Positions 8,923 to 17,677 of a stretch of 64,000 nt of DNA are shown one piece after another; position 1 is the first letter of the stretch; each line of letters opens with the position of its first letter. Source of the DNA: Solirubrobacteraceae bacterium (GTDB taxonomy: Bacteria > Actinomycetota > Thermoleophilia > Solirubrobacterales > Solirubrobacteraceae); assembly GCA_017882455.1 (NCBI GenBank), contig JADGPL010000016.1:1-64000 (forward strand). Reading direction: 5' to 3'. A model generated the notes under the pieces. It had not been told where the DNA came from. It searched no databases and saw nothing but the letters and a program-made list of their open reading frames with translations. The position numbers and the translations under genes were made by a program.

Positions 8923-9438
8923 ATGTCTCGCCGCTGTGCGCTTCTCGGCCTGCTGGTCCTGGTGGGGCTCGCGCTGCTCGGGGGAGCCTCGGCCCAGGCG
9001 ACGGTGACGCCGGGCAAGTATGTGGTGAGCAAGGGCTTTGTTTGGCCGTTCTCGATCGTGAGGTCCAGTTGCTATGACCCCACGCGCCGCAGGATCCGCA
9101 AGGGGCTCTGCCTCGTCGGGCGAAGCGGTCCGGCCCAGAAGCTCGAAGAGAGATGCGCGACCGACCCGAATGCCTATCTCCAGTTTCAGAGCAGCAACCT
9201 CCTGGAACCGCTCGACCTCGTGGAGGGCGCCTACATACCCGCGAGCGGAAGGGCCACGTTCAAGTTCAAGGGCGCCGAAGCCAGCGGCGCGACGCTCACT
9301 GTCGATGCGAATGGCGGAAAGGTCGTGGGCTCGTTCGTGGCCCACTCGACCGACAACTACTTCACCAGCGGTGAAACGCCCACCTCGTGCCTGCTGTCCA
9401 CCGGCACGCTCACCTTCACCGCCAAGCTGAAGCGCTAG
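8923..9438 (+). CDS. Secreted protein of unknown function
   Basis: This 171-residue protein starts [26 protein letters not shown], a clear signal peptide with a likely AQA cleavage. The mature part has four cysteines (SSCYD, KGLCLVG, EERCATD, PTSCLL) and is rich in short beta-type segments ending in KLKR. I do not recognise the family. The ATG at 8923 is preferred to the GTG at 8905 because it places the charged MSRR directly before the hydrophobic core; TTGAAT lies 8 nt upstream. The stop overlaps the end of the convergent sulfatase gene by four bases. Confidence 0.7.
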   Translation: MSRRCALLGLLVLVGLALLGGASAQATVTPGKYVVSKGFVWPFSIVRSSCYDPTRRRIRKGLCLVGRSGPAQKLEERCATDPNAYLQFQSSNLLEPLDLVEGAYIPASGRATFKFKGAEASGATLTVDANGGKVVGSFVAHSTDNYFTSGETPTSCLLSTGTLTFTAKLKR

Positions 9439-10736
9439 CTCACCCGCGTCGTCGGCTCGCTCGCCGAGCGCTGGTCCGGGAGGTTGATCTCGACCCCCGG
9501 GGGAGGGTCCACGTGCCCGGCCAGCAGCGGATCCTCGGTGTCGCGCATCCAGCGCTCCAGGCGCCCCCGCAGCTCGTCTAGCAGCTCGCGATTGGCCGGG
9601 TCCTCGGCGAGGTTGTCGGCCTCGTTGGGATCGAACAGCAGGTCATAGAGTTGCTCTTTGGGGATCTCACGCTCGGCCCAGCCGCCGGCCAGCAGCAGCT
9701 CCTTGCTCGGCCCGTCATCGGTGTTGGGGAGGACCGGCGTGCGGCGATCGCCCCAGCGGCGGATGTACTTGTGGCGCTCCGTGCGGATGGCGCGCTGGGG
9801 CTCGTAGGCGGCGTGCCAGGTGGAGCCGGCGAATATCTCCTCGCGCACGCGCTTGCGCTCGCCGCGCAGCAGGCCCATCAGCGAGACGCCCTGGAGGAAG
9901 TCGGGTCGGCGGATGCCCAGGTACTCGCAGAGCGTGGGGTAGATGTCGATGTGCGAGACCATCTCGTCCATGACGCGTCCGCCGCCGAACGGGTCGGGGC
10001 CGCGCAGGATCAGCATCACGCCAAGGCCGCGGTCATACAGCGTCGCCTTGGCGCCCGGGAACGGCATGCCGTGATCGGTCGTGAAGATGATCAGCGTCTC
10101 CTCGGCCATACCCGAGGCGTCGAGCTCGTTGAGCACCACGCCCACGCCATGGTCGAGCGAGCGCGCGCTGGCCTTGAAGGCTGCGATGTCCGCGCGCACC
10201 TCGGGCGTGTCCGGGAGGTTGGCCGGTGGCTTTGAGTACTGCACGTCGCGCAGCGAGCCCGGTCCCAGGAATTCGCGGTGGGTCTCGAAGAACCCGACCG
10301 ACAGGAACAGCGGGCGCTCGCGCGGGCGGCGCAGGACCTCCATCGCCAGCGGCGCCACGCTCTCCACGCGCGTCGTCGGGATCTTCATCACCTCGTCGTA
10401 GCCGATCACGTCGGGCTCCTTGGAGATGTGCTGCTCGCCGATCAGCACCGAGGTGTAGCCCACCTCGCGCAGGGTGTGCACGATGTGATGGCTGTAATCG
10501 CGCAGGGACCAGCCGCGGTGGGCCAGGCCGAGCATGCCGTTGCTCTGTCCGTACTGGCCCGTCAGCAGGCAGGCGCGGCTGGCCGAGCACGTGGGAGCCG
10601 CACAGAACGCCTTGCGAAAGAGCACTCCCTGGTCTGCCAGCGCCTGGACGTTGGGCATCGGCACCTGCTCGCCATAGGGCTGGGCGTAACGTCCAGTGTC
10701 GTGCGAGTGCAGGTAGAGGATGTTAGGTAGAGCCAT
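9435..10736 (-). CDS. Sulfatase, N-sulfoglucosamine sulfohydrolase-like
   Basis: The 433-residue protein opens with NILYLHSHDTGR, whose Asp13 is a calcium ligand of the sulfatase fold. It carries the formylglycine site C50-S-A-S-R54, a CxAxR variant of the usual CxPxR, in the context APTCSASRACLLTGQ. Further family segments are FTTDHGMPFPGAK and YVTEMVSH-like metal and base loops in the middle. No signal peptide is seen, so it is probably cytoplasmic. Activity requires conversion of Cys50 to formylglycine by a maturase encoded elsewhere. It is divergent from a sulfotransferase gene 46 bp away, suggesting paired handling of one sulfated compound (inference). Confidence 0.9.
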   Translation of the reverse strand: MALPNILYLHSHDTGRYAQPYGEQVPMPNVQALADQGVLFRKAFCAAPTCSASRACLLTGQYGQSNGMLGLAHRGWSLRDYSHHIVHTLREVGYTSVLIGEQHISKEPDVIGYDEVMKIPTTRVESVAPLAMEVLRRPRERPLFLSVGFFETHREFLGPGSLRDVQYSKPPANLPDTPEVRADIAAFKASARSLDHGVGVVLNELDASGMAEETLIIFTTDHGMPFPGAKATLYDRGLGVMLILRGPDPFGGGRVMDEMVSHIDIYPTLCEYLGIRRPDFLQGVSLMGLLRGERKRVREEIFAGSTWHAAYEPQRAIRTERHKYIRRWGDRRTPVLPNTDDGPSKELLLAGGWAEREIPKEQLYDLLFDPNEADNLAEDPANRELLDELRGRLERWMRDTEDPLLAGHVDPPPGVEINLPDQRSASEPTTRVS

Positions 10737-10768
10737 CGTTGTCCACTAAGTCAATGTAATAGATGGAG

Positions 10769-10774
10769 TAGTCT
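10769..10774 (+). promoter_or_regulatory. TAGTCT -10-like hexamer before sulfotransferase
   Basis: Eight nt separate it from the GTG at 10783. There is no good ribosome site, consistent with a leaderless transcript. Confidence 0.5.
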
Positions 10775-10782
10775 CAGAGACG

Positions 10783-11628
10783 GTGACGCCGATGCTCTCC
10801 TATCTCGTCTGCGCCACGCCGCGCAGCGGCAGCACCCTACTCTGCCACGAGCTCGACCGGACCGGCGTCGCCGGGCACCCAGAGGAGTACTTCGAGGCGC
10901 TGCGAAGGTCGGGGCTTCCCCGTCGTCCGCACGAGTACTTCGATTCCGAGCGCCATGCCAACATCGTCGAGCGGCTGGCCTTCCGCGAGATGCCCGACGG
11001 CGCAGCCACGCAGCCGAGCCCGCTGTGGCACCCCGACACCTACGACCAGTACCTGGCTTGGGCCCTGCGCGAGGGCACCACCCCCAATGGGGTCTTCGGG
11101 GCAAAGCTGATGTGGGGTTATCTCGGCGACTTCGCCCAGCTGCTGCGCGGCATCGAAGGGATGGGCGCCCGACCCCTGCCCGAGCTGTTGACACGTGCCT
11201 TTCCGGGGTTGCGCTACGTCCAGATCACCCGCCGGGACAAGGTCCGCCAGGCGGTCTCGCTGTGGAAGGCCGTGCAGACGCAGGCCTGGAAGCGGGAGGC
11301 CGGCGAGGAGGTCAGACGCGACGTCGAGCTCGTCTTCTCCTTCCGCGCCATCAACTACCTGGTGCGCCTGCTCACCGCCCACGACGCCTCCTGGGACGCC
11401 TACTTCCTCGGCCTCGGCTATGAGCCCTTGAAGCTCACCTACGAGGAGCTCGCGGAGGACACCGACGGCGTCGTGCGCCGCGTGCTCGAGCACCTGGGAA
11501 TTCCCGTGCCAGAGGGTCTGGCATCGGTGGAGCCGCGCCTCTCGGTGCAGGCCGACGAGGTCTCCGAGGACTGGGTGCGCCGCGTGCACCAGCACCTGGC
11601 GGCGCTCGAGGCTCCCGAGCCGGCCTGA
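10783..11628 (+). CDS. Stf0-family sulfotransferase
   Basis: The 281-residue enzyme carries the 5'-phosphosulfate-binding loop CATPRSGSTLLCHEL near its N-terminus, followed by GVAGHPEEYFEALRR, the pattern of the Stf0 family (mycobacterial trehalose 2-sulfotransferase). RYVQITRRDKVRQAVSLWKA supplies the 3'-phosphate-binding region. It should move sulfate from PAPS to a carbohydrate hydroxyl; trehalose is the known Stf0 substrate but is not proven here. The GTG at 10783 is chosen from the -10 hexamer 8 nt upstream; an ATG three codons later is the alternative. Confidence 0.88.
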   Translation: MTPMLSYLVCATPRSGSTLLCHELDRTGVAGHPEEYFEALRRSGLPRRPHEYFDSERHANIVERLAFREMPDGAATQPSPLWHPDTYDQYLAWALREGTTPNGVFGAKLMWGYLGDFAQLLRGIEGMGARPLPELLTRAFPGLRYVQITRRDKVRQAVSLWKAVQTQAWKREAGEEVRRDVELVFSFRAINYLVRLLTAHDASWDAYFLGLGYEPLKLTYEELAEDTDGVVRRVLEHLGIPVPEGLASVEPRLSVQADEVSEDWVRRVHQHLAALEAPEPA

Positions 11629-11679
11629 CATCTGGCGCGAGCCGACGCGCAAACGTTCAACCGTGTGTGCTCCCGGCGC

Positions 11680-11685
11680 TAGCCT
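11680..11685 (+). promoter_or_regulatory. TAGCCT -10-like hexamer before GH2 remnant
   Basis: It lies 7 nt upstream of the GTG at 11693, the same geometry as intact genes in the window. The remnant may therefore retain its original promoter. Confidence 0.4.
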
Positions 11686-11692
11686 TCTCCTC

Positions 11693-12631
11693 GTGAGGAC
11701 GGGATCGGAGAGGGGGGAGGGGCTGCCCGCTCCGACGCGGTGGCGGGCTGCACGCTTCATGTCGCCGTGTGAACGCCACCCCGACCCCTTCACGGGCGTC
11801 GTCTACTGGCAGCTCAACAAGGGCGCGCCGACGCTGCTGTGGGACCTCTACAACCGGGAATTCGACCAGGCCGGAAGCTACTTCGGCGCAAAGGAGGCCA
11901 ATGCGCCGGTCCACGCCCTCTACGCCTACGACAGTCACACGGTCACGCTCGACAACCTCACCGGCGCCACCCAATCCGGGCTGTCGGTTGAGTCCAGGGT
12001 CTATGACCTCCAGGGCCGACTGCTCGACGACCGGAGCAGCGACGGTCTGACCCTGAGCCCGCAGCAGGTGGCGAGCTCTGTGCTCACGCCGAGGATCCCG
12101 GGCGAGACCAGCCCGCCCGAACCGGCGAGCACCTACTTCGTCGAGCTGCTGCTCAGGCAGGGCGGCGCGGTCATCGATCGCAACACCTACTGGCTCTCCA
12201 CCCAGCAGGACCGCGTGAACTGGCCCGCCACCGTCGGCGATCCCCACGCGAGCATGGCCCAGGAGGCGGACCTCACCGAGTTGCGCCAACTGCCGCCGGG
12301 GCAGCTGCATCTCAGCGCGAGCACGCGCCCGCAGGCCGGACCGGCCGGCTCGGACACGCTCACGTCGCTGACCGTCACCAACACCTCCCCGACCCCGACC
12401 GTAGCGCTCTTCCTGCGCGCCGACCTGCGCCGGGGAGATCCCTCCGGAGCGCTTGCCCCGGGAGACAACGAGGTGCTGCCGGCCTTCTGGAGCGCGGACG
12501 ACACGACCCTGTGGCCGGGCGAATCGGAGACGCTGAGCGTCGCCTACCGTGCCGCTGAGCTGCACGGCGGCACGCCGGTCATCTCCGTCTCCGGCTGGAA
12601 CGTGGCGAGCATCGACGTGGCGGGAACCTGA
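11693..12631 (+). pseudogene. C-terminal remnant of GH2 exo-beta-glucosaminidase-like enzyme
   Basis: From about residue 25 the 312-codon frame matches the end of a glycoside hydrolase family 2 exo-beta-D-glucosaminidase: GVVYWQLNKGAPTLLWDLYN, SYFGAKEANAPVHALYAYD, then the Ig-like C-terminal domains ending TPVISVSGWNVASIDVAG. Intact enzymes are about 850-900 residues, so the sugar-binding domain and the TIM barrel with both catalytic glutamates are missing. The first ~25 codons (RTGSERGEGLPAPTRW) do not resemble the family interior. The frame is open and has a promoter-like hexamer, so a non-catalytic fragment could be expressed. It sits beside the sulfatase and sulfotransferase genes, consistent with an eroded carbohydrate locus. 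Confidence 0.8.
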
Positions 12632-12713
12632 CGCCCGCCGGAGGTCATCGGCTTGACAGTAAGCGGGGGCCGCAGGCGGTGGTGCTGCACGGTGGGGCTG
12701 CAGGTCGCCGGCC

Positions 12714-12950
12714 TTAGGGCCGCGAGCGTTCGACGTCCTCTCCGAGGCGTGCCAGCGTCACCTCGAGCGCGTCCGCGATGCGCCTCACGGTCGTCCACGT
12801 GGGGTTGGCGTGACCGCGCTCGATGCGCGCGAATGCGGCTACTGTCAGGCCCGCTCTGTGTGCGAGATCCTCCTGCGTCTCGCCGCGCTCCGTGCGCAGG
12901 CGTCGAACGGTTGCCGCGAGGGCCGCATCCGCCTTCGTGGGTGCCGACAT
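12714..12950 (-). CDS. XRE-family helix-turn-helix regulator
   Basis: This 78-residue protein is essentially one HTH_3 domain: LAATVRRLRTERGETQEDLAHRAGLTVAAFARIERGHANPTW, with the recognition helix around VAAFARIERG. Such small XRE proteins often regulate themselves or a neighbouring toxin or metabolic gene; no toxin-like partner is adjacent. MSAPTKAD is preferred as the start, with another in-frame ATG four codons upstream. Confidence 0.8.
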   Translation of the reverse strand: MSAPTKADAALAATVRRLRTERGETQEDLAHRAGLTVAAFARIERGHANPTWTTVRRIADALEVTLARLGEDVERSRP

Positions 12951-13137
12951 AATAAGAAACATCGCAGTTCGCGAGTAGCAAGATCCAGTCAGCTGGCTGC
13001 TGGTATCGTGCTGTTGTCACGCCATCCCCACAGAAGGCGCTGGCCGGTCGGCATCGGTGCGAGCGTCGCGCCGGTGCCGGCCCACCTTGTTCATGCCCGG
13101 CGCACCATTTCGTCGGCTCGCGCGCGAGCCGATCGCC

Positions 13138-13195
13138 GTGGATGCGCTCGCTACCCGCGGCGGATGCGCTCCCGACCGTGGTGGATACGCTCGCT
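13138..13195. repeat. Three imperfect short repeats at IclR-like gene end
   Basis: GTGGATGCGCTCGCT (13138-13152), GGCGGATGCGCTCCC (13159-13173) and GGTGGATACGCTCGCT (13180-13195) are spaced about 21 nt apart. The last overlaps the stop region of the minus-strand HTH gene. Confidence 0.5.
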
Positions 13196-13637
13196 AGAGC
13201 GGGGTTCCCGGCAGGCGGTACTTGCGCGTCTTGGGGCAGCGCTCGAGCAGTCCCAGCTCCACGAGCGTGAGCGCGTAGCGATGGGCGGTGCTCGGGCTCA
13301 TGCCGAGGTCGCCGGCCAGTTCCACGATCCCCCGTGGATCGCCTCCCGGCCCGAAGCAGGTCAGGATCGACAGGCCTCGCAGCAGCGAGCGCGAGAGGCG
13401 CGAATCGGAGGTGTCGCTCGGGAGGTACCCAGGCGGCGGGTGGGGCCGGCCAGAGCCATCGCCCGCGAGCGCCGTTCTCGCCGCGGTGGCTCGCTCGCCG
13501 TCGATCGGGGCCCGCAGCGAGTCGGCGATCAGCGTGGCCAGGCTCGGAGAGCGGCTGTTCGTGGCCGCTCTGACCACCTCGTCGATCTGCGCGGGGGAGA
13601 GGGTGATGGAGATGCTCAGGGACGCCTCGTTGCTCAT
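13194..13637 (-). CDS. IclR-type winged-helix DNA-binding protein (HTH only)
   Basis: The 147-residue protein has an N-terminal segment (MSNEASLSISITLSPAQIDEVV) and a C-terminal IclR-type winged helix: LSRSLLRGLSILTCFGPGG, LAGDLGMSPSTAHRYALTL, LLERCPKTRKYRL. The effector-binding domain of true IclR regulators (another ~170 residues) is absent. The chain ends just after the wing, so it probably binds DNA without the usual ligand sensor. The inner ATG is preferred over an ATG 17 codons upstream, whose leader MKNTPCGQ looks unlike protein of this family. Confidence 0.72.
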   Translation of the reverse strand: MSNEASLSISITLSPAQIDEVVRAATNSRSPSLATLIADSLRAPIDGERATAARTALAGDGSGRPHPPPGYLPSDTSDSRLSRSLLRGLSILTCFGPGGDPRGIVELAGDLGMSPSTAHRYALTLVELGLLERCPKTRKYRLPGTPL

Positions 13638-13729
13638 GCCCGCGATGATCGCATATGCAGACGACTGTCCGCAGGGGGTGTTTTTCATTGGCCTGGCTCG
13701 AAGCCTGTTGCCTGTTGGTAGCGCTGCGG

Positions 13730-13813
13730 CGAAGCGGCCTCGGAGCCCTGGACGAAGCGGCGTCGGAACCCCGGGCGAAACGGCGTCGGAACCCTGGGCG
13801 AAGCGGCGTCGGA
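13730..13813. repeat. 23-bp tandem repeat, about 3.7 copies
   Basis: Units CGAAGCGGCxTCGGAxCCCxGG[AG] run at 13730-13752, 13753-13775 and 13776-13798, with a partial copy from 13799. Copies two and three differ at only two positions. The partial copy runs into CGGAGGA, which is the apparent ribosome site of the downstream DsbA-family gene. Confidence 0.85.
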
Positions 13814-13825
13814 GGATGTACTTGC

Positions 13826-14722
13826 GTGTGCAATCATTGTCATGTGAATCAGATCGCGGTCACGGAGTTCACCGACCCTGGTTGCCCCTTCGCCTACTGC
13901 GCCAGCCCGGATCTGGCGGTTCTGCGCTGGCGCTACCGCGAGCAGCTGAGCTGGCGGATCGTCACGATCGGGCTGGCCGAGGATCCCCAGCGCTACCTCG
14001 ACGCCGGCTACACGCCCACGCGCAGCGTCCTTGGCAACCTCGAGTTTCGCCGCCGCTACGGCATGCCGTTCCTGAGCGAGCCACGCGCGCGGGTCGCCGC
14101 CACGACACGCGCCTGCCGCGCGATCGTGGCCACGCGCCTGATCGAACCGGCTCGCGAGTACGACGTGCTGCGCGCCCTGCAGCTCGGATGGTTCACGACC
14201 ACGCTCGTGCTCGACGAGGACGCGGACATCGCCCAGTCGCTGCAGGGCGTGGCCGGCCTGGACGTCGAGGCGATCGTCGCCGGGATCGACGACGAGCGCA
14301 CGATCGCTGCCTACGAGCGGGACAAGGTCGAGACGCGAACCGCGGAGGGCGGACCCACCCACTTCCAGGGCAAGGCGCGCCAGACCGACGGGCCGGTTCG
14401 CTTCTCAGCGCCGTCCCTGGTGTTCGAGAGCGAGGACGGGCGGCGGCTGGAGGCCGGCGGCTTTCAGTCGATCGGTGCCTACGACGTGCTCGTCGCCAAC
14501 CTCGACCCGACGCTCGAGCGCCACGCGCCGCCGGACGAGCCGCTCGAGGCTTTGCGCCTGTTCCCCGGCGGCCTCGTGACCCAGGAGCTCGCCGCGATCA
14601 TGGCTCAGAACAACCAGCAGCCTGACCGCCCGGCGGCCGAGCGAGCCCTGATCGAGCTGCTGGGCGAGAGCGCGGTGCGCCGCACGCCGCTGGGCGACGA
14701 CGCCCTCTGGCAGCTCGCCTGA
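13826..14722 (+). CDS. DsbA-family thioredoxin-fold oxidoreductase
   Basis: The protein (298 residues from this start) begins close to its thioredoxin fold: IAVTEFTDPGCPFAYCASPDL, resembling the FrnE / 2-hydroxychromene-2-carboxylate isomerase branch of the DsbA family. The active-site motif is C-P-F-A-Y-C rather than CxxC, so a classical disulphide-exchange role is doubtful. It has no signal peptide and is therefore cytoplasmic. The GTG at 13826 has GGAGG 10 nt upstream, within the last copy of the tandem repeat. A GTG at 13844 (VNQIAVTEF) is an alternative. Confidence 0.78.
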   Translation: MCNHCHVNQIAVTEFTDPGCPFAYCASPDLAVLRWRYREQLSWRIVTIGLAEDPQRYLDAGYTPTRSVLGNLEFRRRYGMPFLSEPRARVAATTRACRAIVATRLIEPAREYDVLRALQLGWFTTTLVLDEDADIAQSLQGVAGLDVEAIVAGIDDERTIAAYERDKVETRTAEGGPTHFQGKARQTDGPVRFSAPSLVFESEDGRRLEAGGFQSIGAYDVLVANLDPTLERHAPPDEPLEALRLFPGGLVTQELAAIMAQNNQQPDRPAAERALIELLGESAVRRTPLGDDALWQLA

Positions 14723-14757
14723 TCGCCTCTCGCATGCGAGATCCTGCGCTGGCCGGG

Positions 14758-14763
14758 TAGCCT
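14758..14763 (+). promoter_or_regulatory. TAGCCT -10-like hexamer before thrS
   Basis: Nine nt separate it from the thrS ATG. The 50-bp gap leaves no room for a T-box leader. Confidence 0.5.
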
Positions 14764-14772
14764 CCAGCGCGC

Positions 14773-16782
14773 ATGTCCATCACGGTCACACTCCCCGACG
14801 GCAAGCCCCTGGAGCTCCCGGACGGCGCCACCGGCGCTGATGCGGCCGCGGCCATCGGCCCGGGACTCGCCCGCGCCGCCCTCGCGATCGAGGTGAGCCA
14901 CCCCGAGGCCGGGGAAGAGGGCGAGGTGCGCGACCTCGCCCGCGCCCTCCCCGACGGGGCGCGCGTGTCGATCATCACGGCGAAGAGCGGCGAGAAGGCG
15001 CTCGAGCTGATCCGCCACGACGCCGCGCACGTGCTGGCCGCCGCCGTGATGGACCTCTACGACGGCGTCAAGATCTCGATCGGCCCGGCGATCGCCGAGG
15101 GCTTCTACTACGACTTCGAGTTCCCCGACGGCACGGCCGTCTCCGAGGCCGACTTCCCGCGCATCGAAGAGCGGATGCGTGAGCACATCAAGGCCGCCGA
15201 GACCTTCCAGCGTCGCGACGTCTCGCCCGCCGAGGCGCGCGAGCGCTTCGTGGCCGAGCGCCAGGACTACAAGGTCGAGCTGATCGACGACCTCGTCGCT
15301 TCAGCGGATCCGGCCCATCCGCTGAAGACGGTCTCGCTCTACACCAACGGGCCCTTCACGGACCTCTGTCGTGGACCCCACGCGCCCACCACGCAGACGG
15401 TCAGCGCCTTCAAGCTCGGCTCGGTCGCGGGCGCCTACTGGCGCGGGGACTCCGATCGCACGATGCTCACGCGCATCTACGGCACGGCCTTCTTCTCCAA
15501 GAAGGAGCTGGCCGAGCACGAGGAGCGCCTCGAGCAGGCCCGCGCGCGCGATCACCGCAAGCTGGGGCGTGAGCTGGACCTGTTCATGTTCTCCGAGCTC
15601 TCGCCCGGCAGCCCCTTCTGGAAGCCCGCGGGCCTGGCCATCTGGAACGCCCTCAGCGAGCTGTGGCGCAGCGAGAACCGCCGCCGCGGCTACCGCGAGG
15701 TGAAGACGCCGATCCTGTTCGACGTCGAGCTCTTCAAGCAGTCCGGTCACTGGGACACCTATCGCGACCACATGTACTTCACCGACGTCGAGGATCGCCC
15801 GATGGGCCTGAAGCCGATGAACTGCCCGGCGCACATCCAGATCTACAAGGACGCCCGGCGCTCCTATCGCGACCTGCCGATCCGCTACTCGGAGGCGGGC
15901 CTGGTCCACCGCCACGAGCCCAGCGGGACGCTGCACGGGCTGATGCGCGTGCGTCACATCACCCAGGACGACGCCCACATCTTCTGCACCGAGGAGCAGG
16001 TCCAGCAGGAGGTCGTGCAGTGCCTGCGCTTCGGCTTCTTCCTGTATGAGCTGTTCGGCTTCGAGCCGCGGCTGGAGCTCTCCACACGCCCGGAGAAGCG
16101 CATCGGCTCAGAAGAGATGTGGGATCGCGCCGAGGGCGCGCTTGCCGGCGCACTCGAGGCGGAGGGCCTAAACTACGAACTGAATCCCGGAGACGGCGCC
16201 TTCTACGGGCCGAAGATCGACCTGCACATGACCGACTCGATCGGGCGCTCCTGGCAGCTGGGCACCGTGCAGCTCGACTACTCGATGCCCGAGCGCTTCG
16301 ATCTGCTCTACACCGGGGCCGACAACGGCGAGCACCGGCCGGTGATGATCCACCGTGCCCTGATGGGCTCCTTCGAGCGCTTCATCGGGATCCTGATCGA
16401 GCACTATGCGGGCGAGTTCCCCGTGTGGCTCGCGCCCGTGCAGGCGATCGTGCTGCCGGTCTCCGACCGCTTCAACGACTACGCGGCCTCGGTCAGAGAC
16501 AGGCTGCTCGACGAGCAGGCCCGCGTCGAGCTCGACGATCGCAACGAGTCGATCGGGCGCAAGATCCGCGAGGCCGAGCTGCGCAAGATCCCGTACATGC
16601 TGGTGGTCGGCGAGCGCGAGGCGGGGGAGGGGACCGTGGCGGTGCGCACCCACGGGGCCGCCGGCGAGCGTGGCGGTGGCGAGGGCGAGGGCGTGTCCGT
16701 CGAGCAGTTCTCCGAGCGCTTGCTGGGAGAGCTATACTCATCGGCATTGAAGCCACGCAAATCCTCAGAGCGCCACGCCTAG
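14773..16782 (+). CDS. thrS: Threonine--tRNA ligase
   Basis: This 669-residue class II synthetase charges tRNA-Thr. The domains in order are an N-terminal TGS domain (ITVTLPDGKPLELPDGATG), the editing domain with RHDAAHVLAAAV, and the catalytic core. The core carries motif 2 (RHEPSGTLHGLMRVRHITQDD), the zinc ligand Cys in MNCPAHIQIY and motif 3 with HRALMGSFERFIGIL. A C-terminal anticodon-binding domain follows. Length is normal. A low-complexity GAAGERGGGEGEGV stretch precedes the end. It heads the block thrS-infC-rpmI-rplT, so it may be co-transcribed with ribosomal genes. Confidence 0.97.
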   Translation: MSITVTLPDGKPLELPDGATGADAAAAIGPGLARAALAIEVSHPEAGEEGEVRDLARALPDGARVSIITAKSGEKALELIRHDAAHVLAAAVMDLYDGVKISIGPAIAEGFYYDFEFPDGTAVSEADFPRIEERMREHIKAAETFQRRDVSPAEARERFVAERQDYKVELIDDLVASADPAHPLKTVSLYTNGPFTDLCRGPHAPTTQTVSAFKLGSVAGAYWRGDSDRTMLTRIYGTAFFSKKELAEHEERLEQARARDHRKLGRELDLFMFSELSPGSPFWKPAGLAIWNALSELWRSENRRRGYREVKTPILFDVELFKQSGHWDTYRDHMYFTDVEDRPMGLKPMNCPAHIQIYKDARRSYRDLPIRYSEAGLVHRHEPSGTLHGLMRVRHITQDDAHIFCTEEQVQQEVVQCLRFGFFLYELFGFEPRLELSTRPEKRIGSEEMWDRAEGALAGALEAEGLNYELNPGDGAFYGPKIDLHMTDSIGRSWQLGTVQLDYSMPERFDLLYTGADNGEHRPVMIHRALMGSFERFIGILIEHYAGEFPVWLAPVQAIVLPVSDRFNDYAASVRDRLLDEQARVELDDRNESIGRKIREAELRKIPYMLVVGEREAGEGTVAVRTHGAAGERGGGEGEGVSVEQFSERLLGELYSSALKPRKSSERHA

Positions 16783-16812
16783 CATTCACTTGACGCGCGG
16801 CAAGAGAAGCTA

Positions 16813-17661
16813 GTGCCGGTTCCCCGCAGGTTCGACCGGCGCCCGCCCGAGCGGGACACCACGAGGATCAACGAGCGCATTCGCGTGCCCGAGGTGCGCC
16901 TGATCGATGACGAGGGCAACCAGATCGGCGTGCTCAAGACGCCCGACGCGCTCGTCTTCGCCCAGGAACGCGATCTCGACCTCGTCGAGGTGGCCCCCGA
17001 GGCCCGCCCTCCGGTCTGCAGGGTGCTCGACTACTCCAAGTACAAGTACGAGCAGGCCCAGAAGATCAAGCAGGCGCGCAAGCACCAGCAGCAGATAACC
17101 GTCCGCGAGATCAAGTTCCGCCCGAAGATCGCCGAGCACGACTACGACACCAAGAAGCACCACGTCGAGCGCTTTCTCAAGCACAAGGACAAGGTCAAGG
17201 TGACGATCATGTTCCGCGGTCGCGAGGTAACGCACCCCGAGCGCGGCACGATGATCCTCGATCGTCTCGCCGAAGAGCTCTCAGAGCTCGGCGTCGTGGA
17301 GCAGCGTCCGATGCAGGAAGGACGCAACATGACGATGATGATGGCGCCCTCCAAAGCCGTGCTCACGGGACGCGTCGGCGAGGAGGGCGAGGAGGGCTCC
17401 GATGACGCTCGGCCCGCGAGCTCGCCCGACGGAGCAGCCGCCACGGCCGCCCCGCCGCAGGCGCAGGCCGCCGCCCCCGCCTCACCGGACAGCGCCCCCA
17501 CCTCACCGGACAGTGCTCCAGCCGCGCCCGACGGAGTCGCTGAGGCGCCCGCGACGTCAGCCGGGGCATCCTCGGAGACCTCGCCCGAGGCGCCGGCAGA
17601 ACCCGAGGACGCAGAGCCCCGGAGTGGCGGGGCCGCGGCCGCGGGCTCGGCCGTGTCATAA
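16813..17661 (+). CDS. infC: Translation initiation factor IF-3 with long C-terminal tail
   Basis: Residues ~15-185 are a complete IF-3: [39 protein letters not shown], and the C-terminal domain with [13 protein letters not shown] and [10 protein letters not shown]. It binds the 30S subunit and polices start-codon selection. A low-complexity tail of about 95 residues, rich in Ala, Pro, Ser and Glu with repeated SPDSAP units, follows; most IF-3 proteins end near 170-180. The start is taken as GTG at 16813, with a weak AAGAGAAG upstream. TAGCAT overlapping the thrS stop (16780) could give a separate promoter. Gene order infC-rpmI-rplT is universal. Confidence 0.95.
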   Translation: MPVPRRFDRRPPERDTTRINERIRVPEVRLIDDEGNQIGVLKTPDALVFAQERDLDLVEVAPEARPPVCRVLDYSKYKYEQAQKIKQARKHQQQITVREIKFRPKIAEHDYDTKKHHVERFLKHKDKVKVTIMFRGREVTHPERGTMILDRLAEELSELGVVEQRPMQEGRNMTMMMAPSKAVLTGRVGEEGEEGSDDARPASSPDGAAATAAPPQAQAAAPASPDSAPTSPDSAPAAPDGVAEAPATSAGASSETSPEAPAEPEDAEPRSGGAAAAGSAVS

Positions 17662-17677
17662 TCCCCGGCCGAGCACC

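Noticed and set aside
12653..12670. TTGACA at 12653 as a plus-strand -35
   Set aside because: No matching -10 and no plus-strand gene follows; the next gene is on the minus strand.
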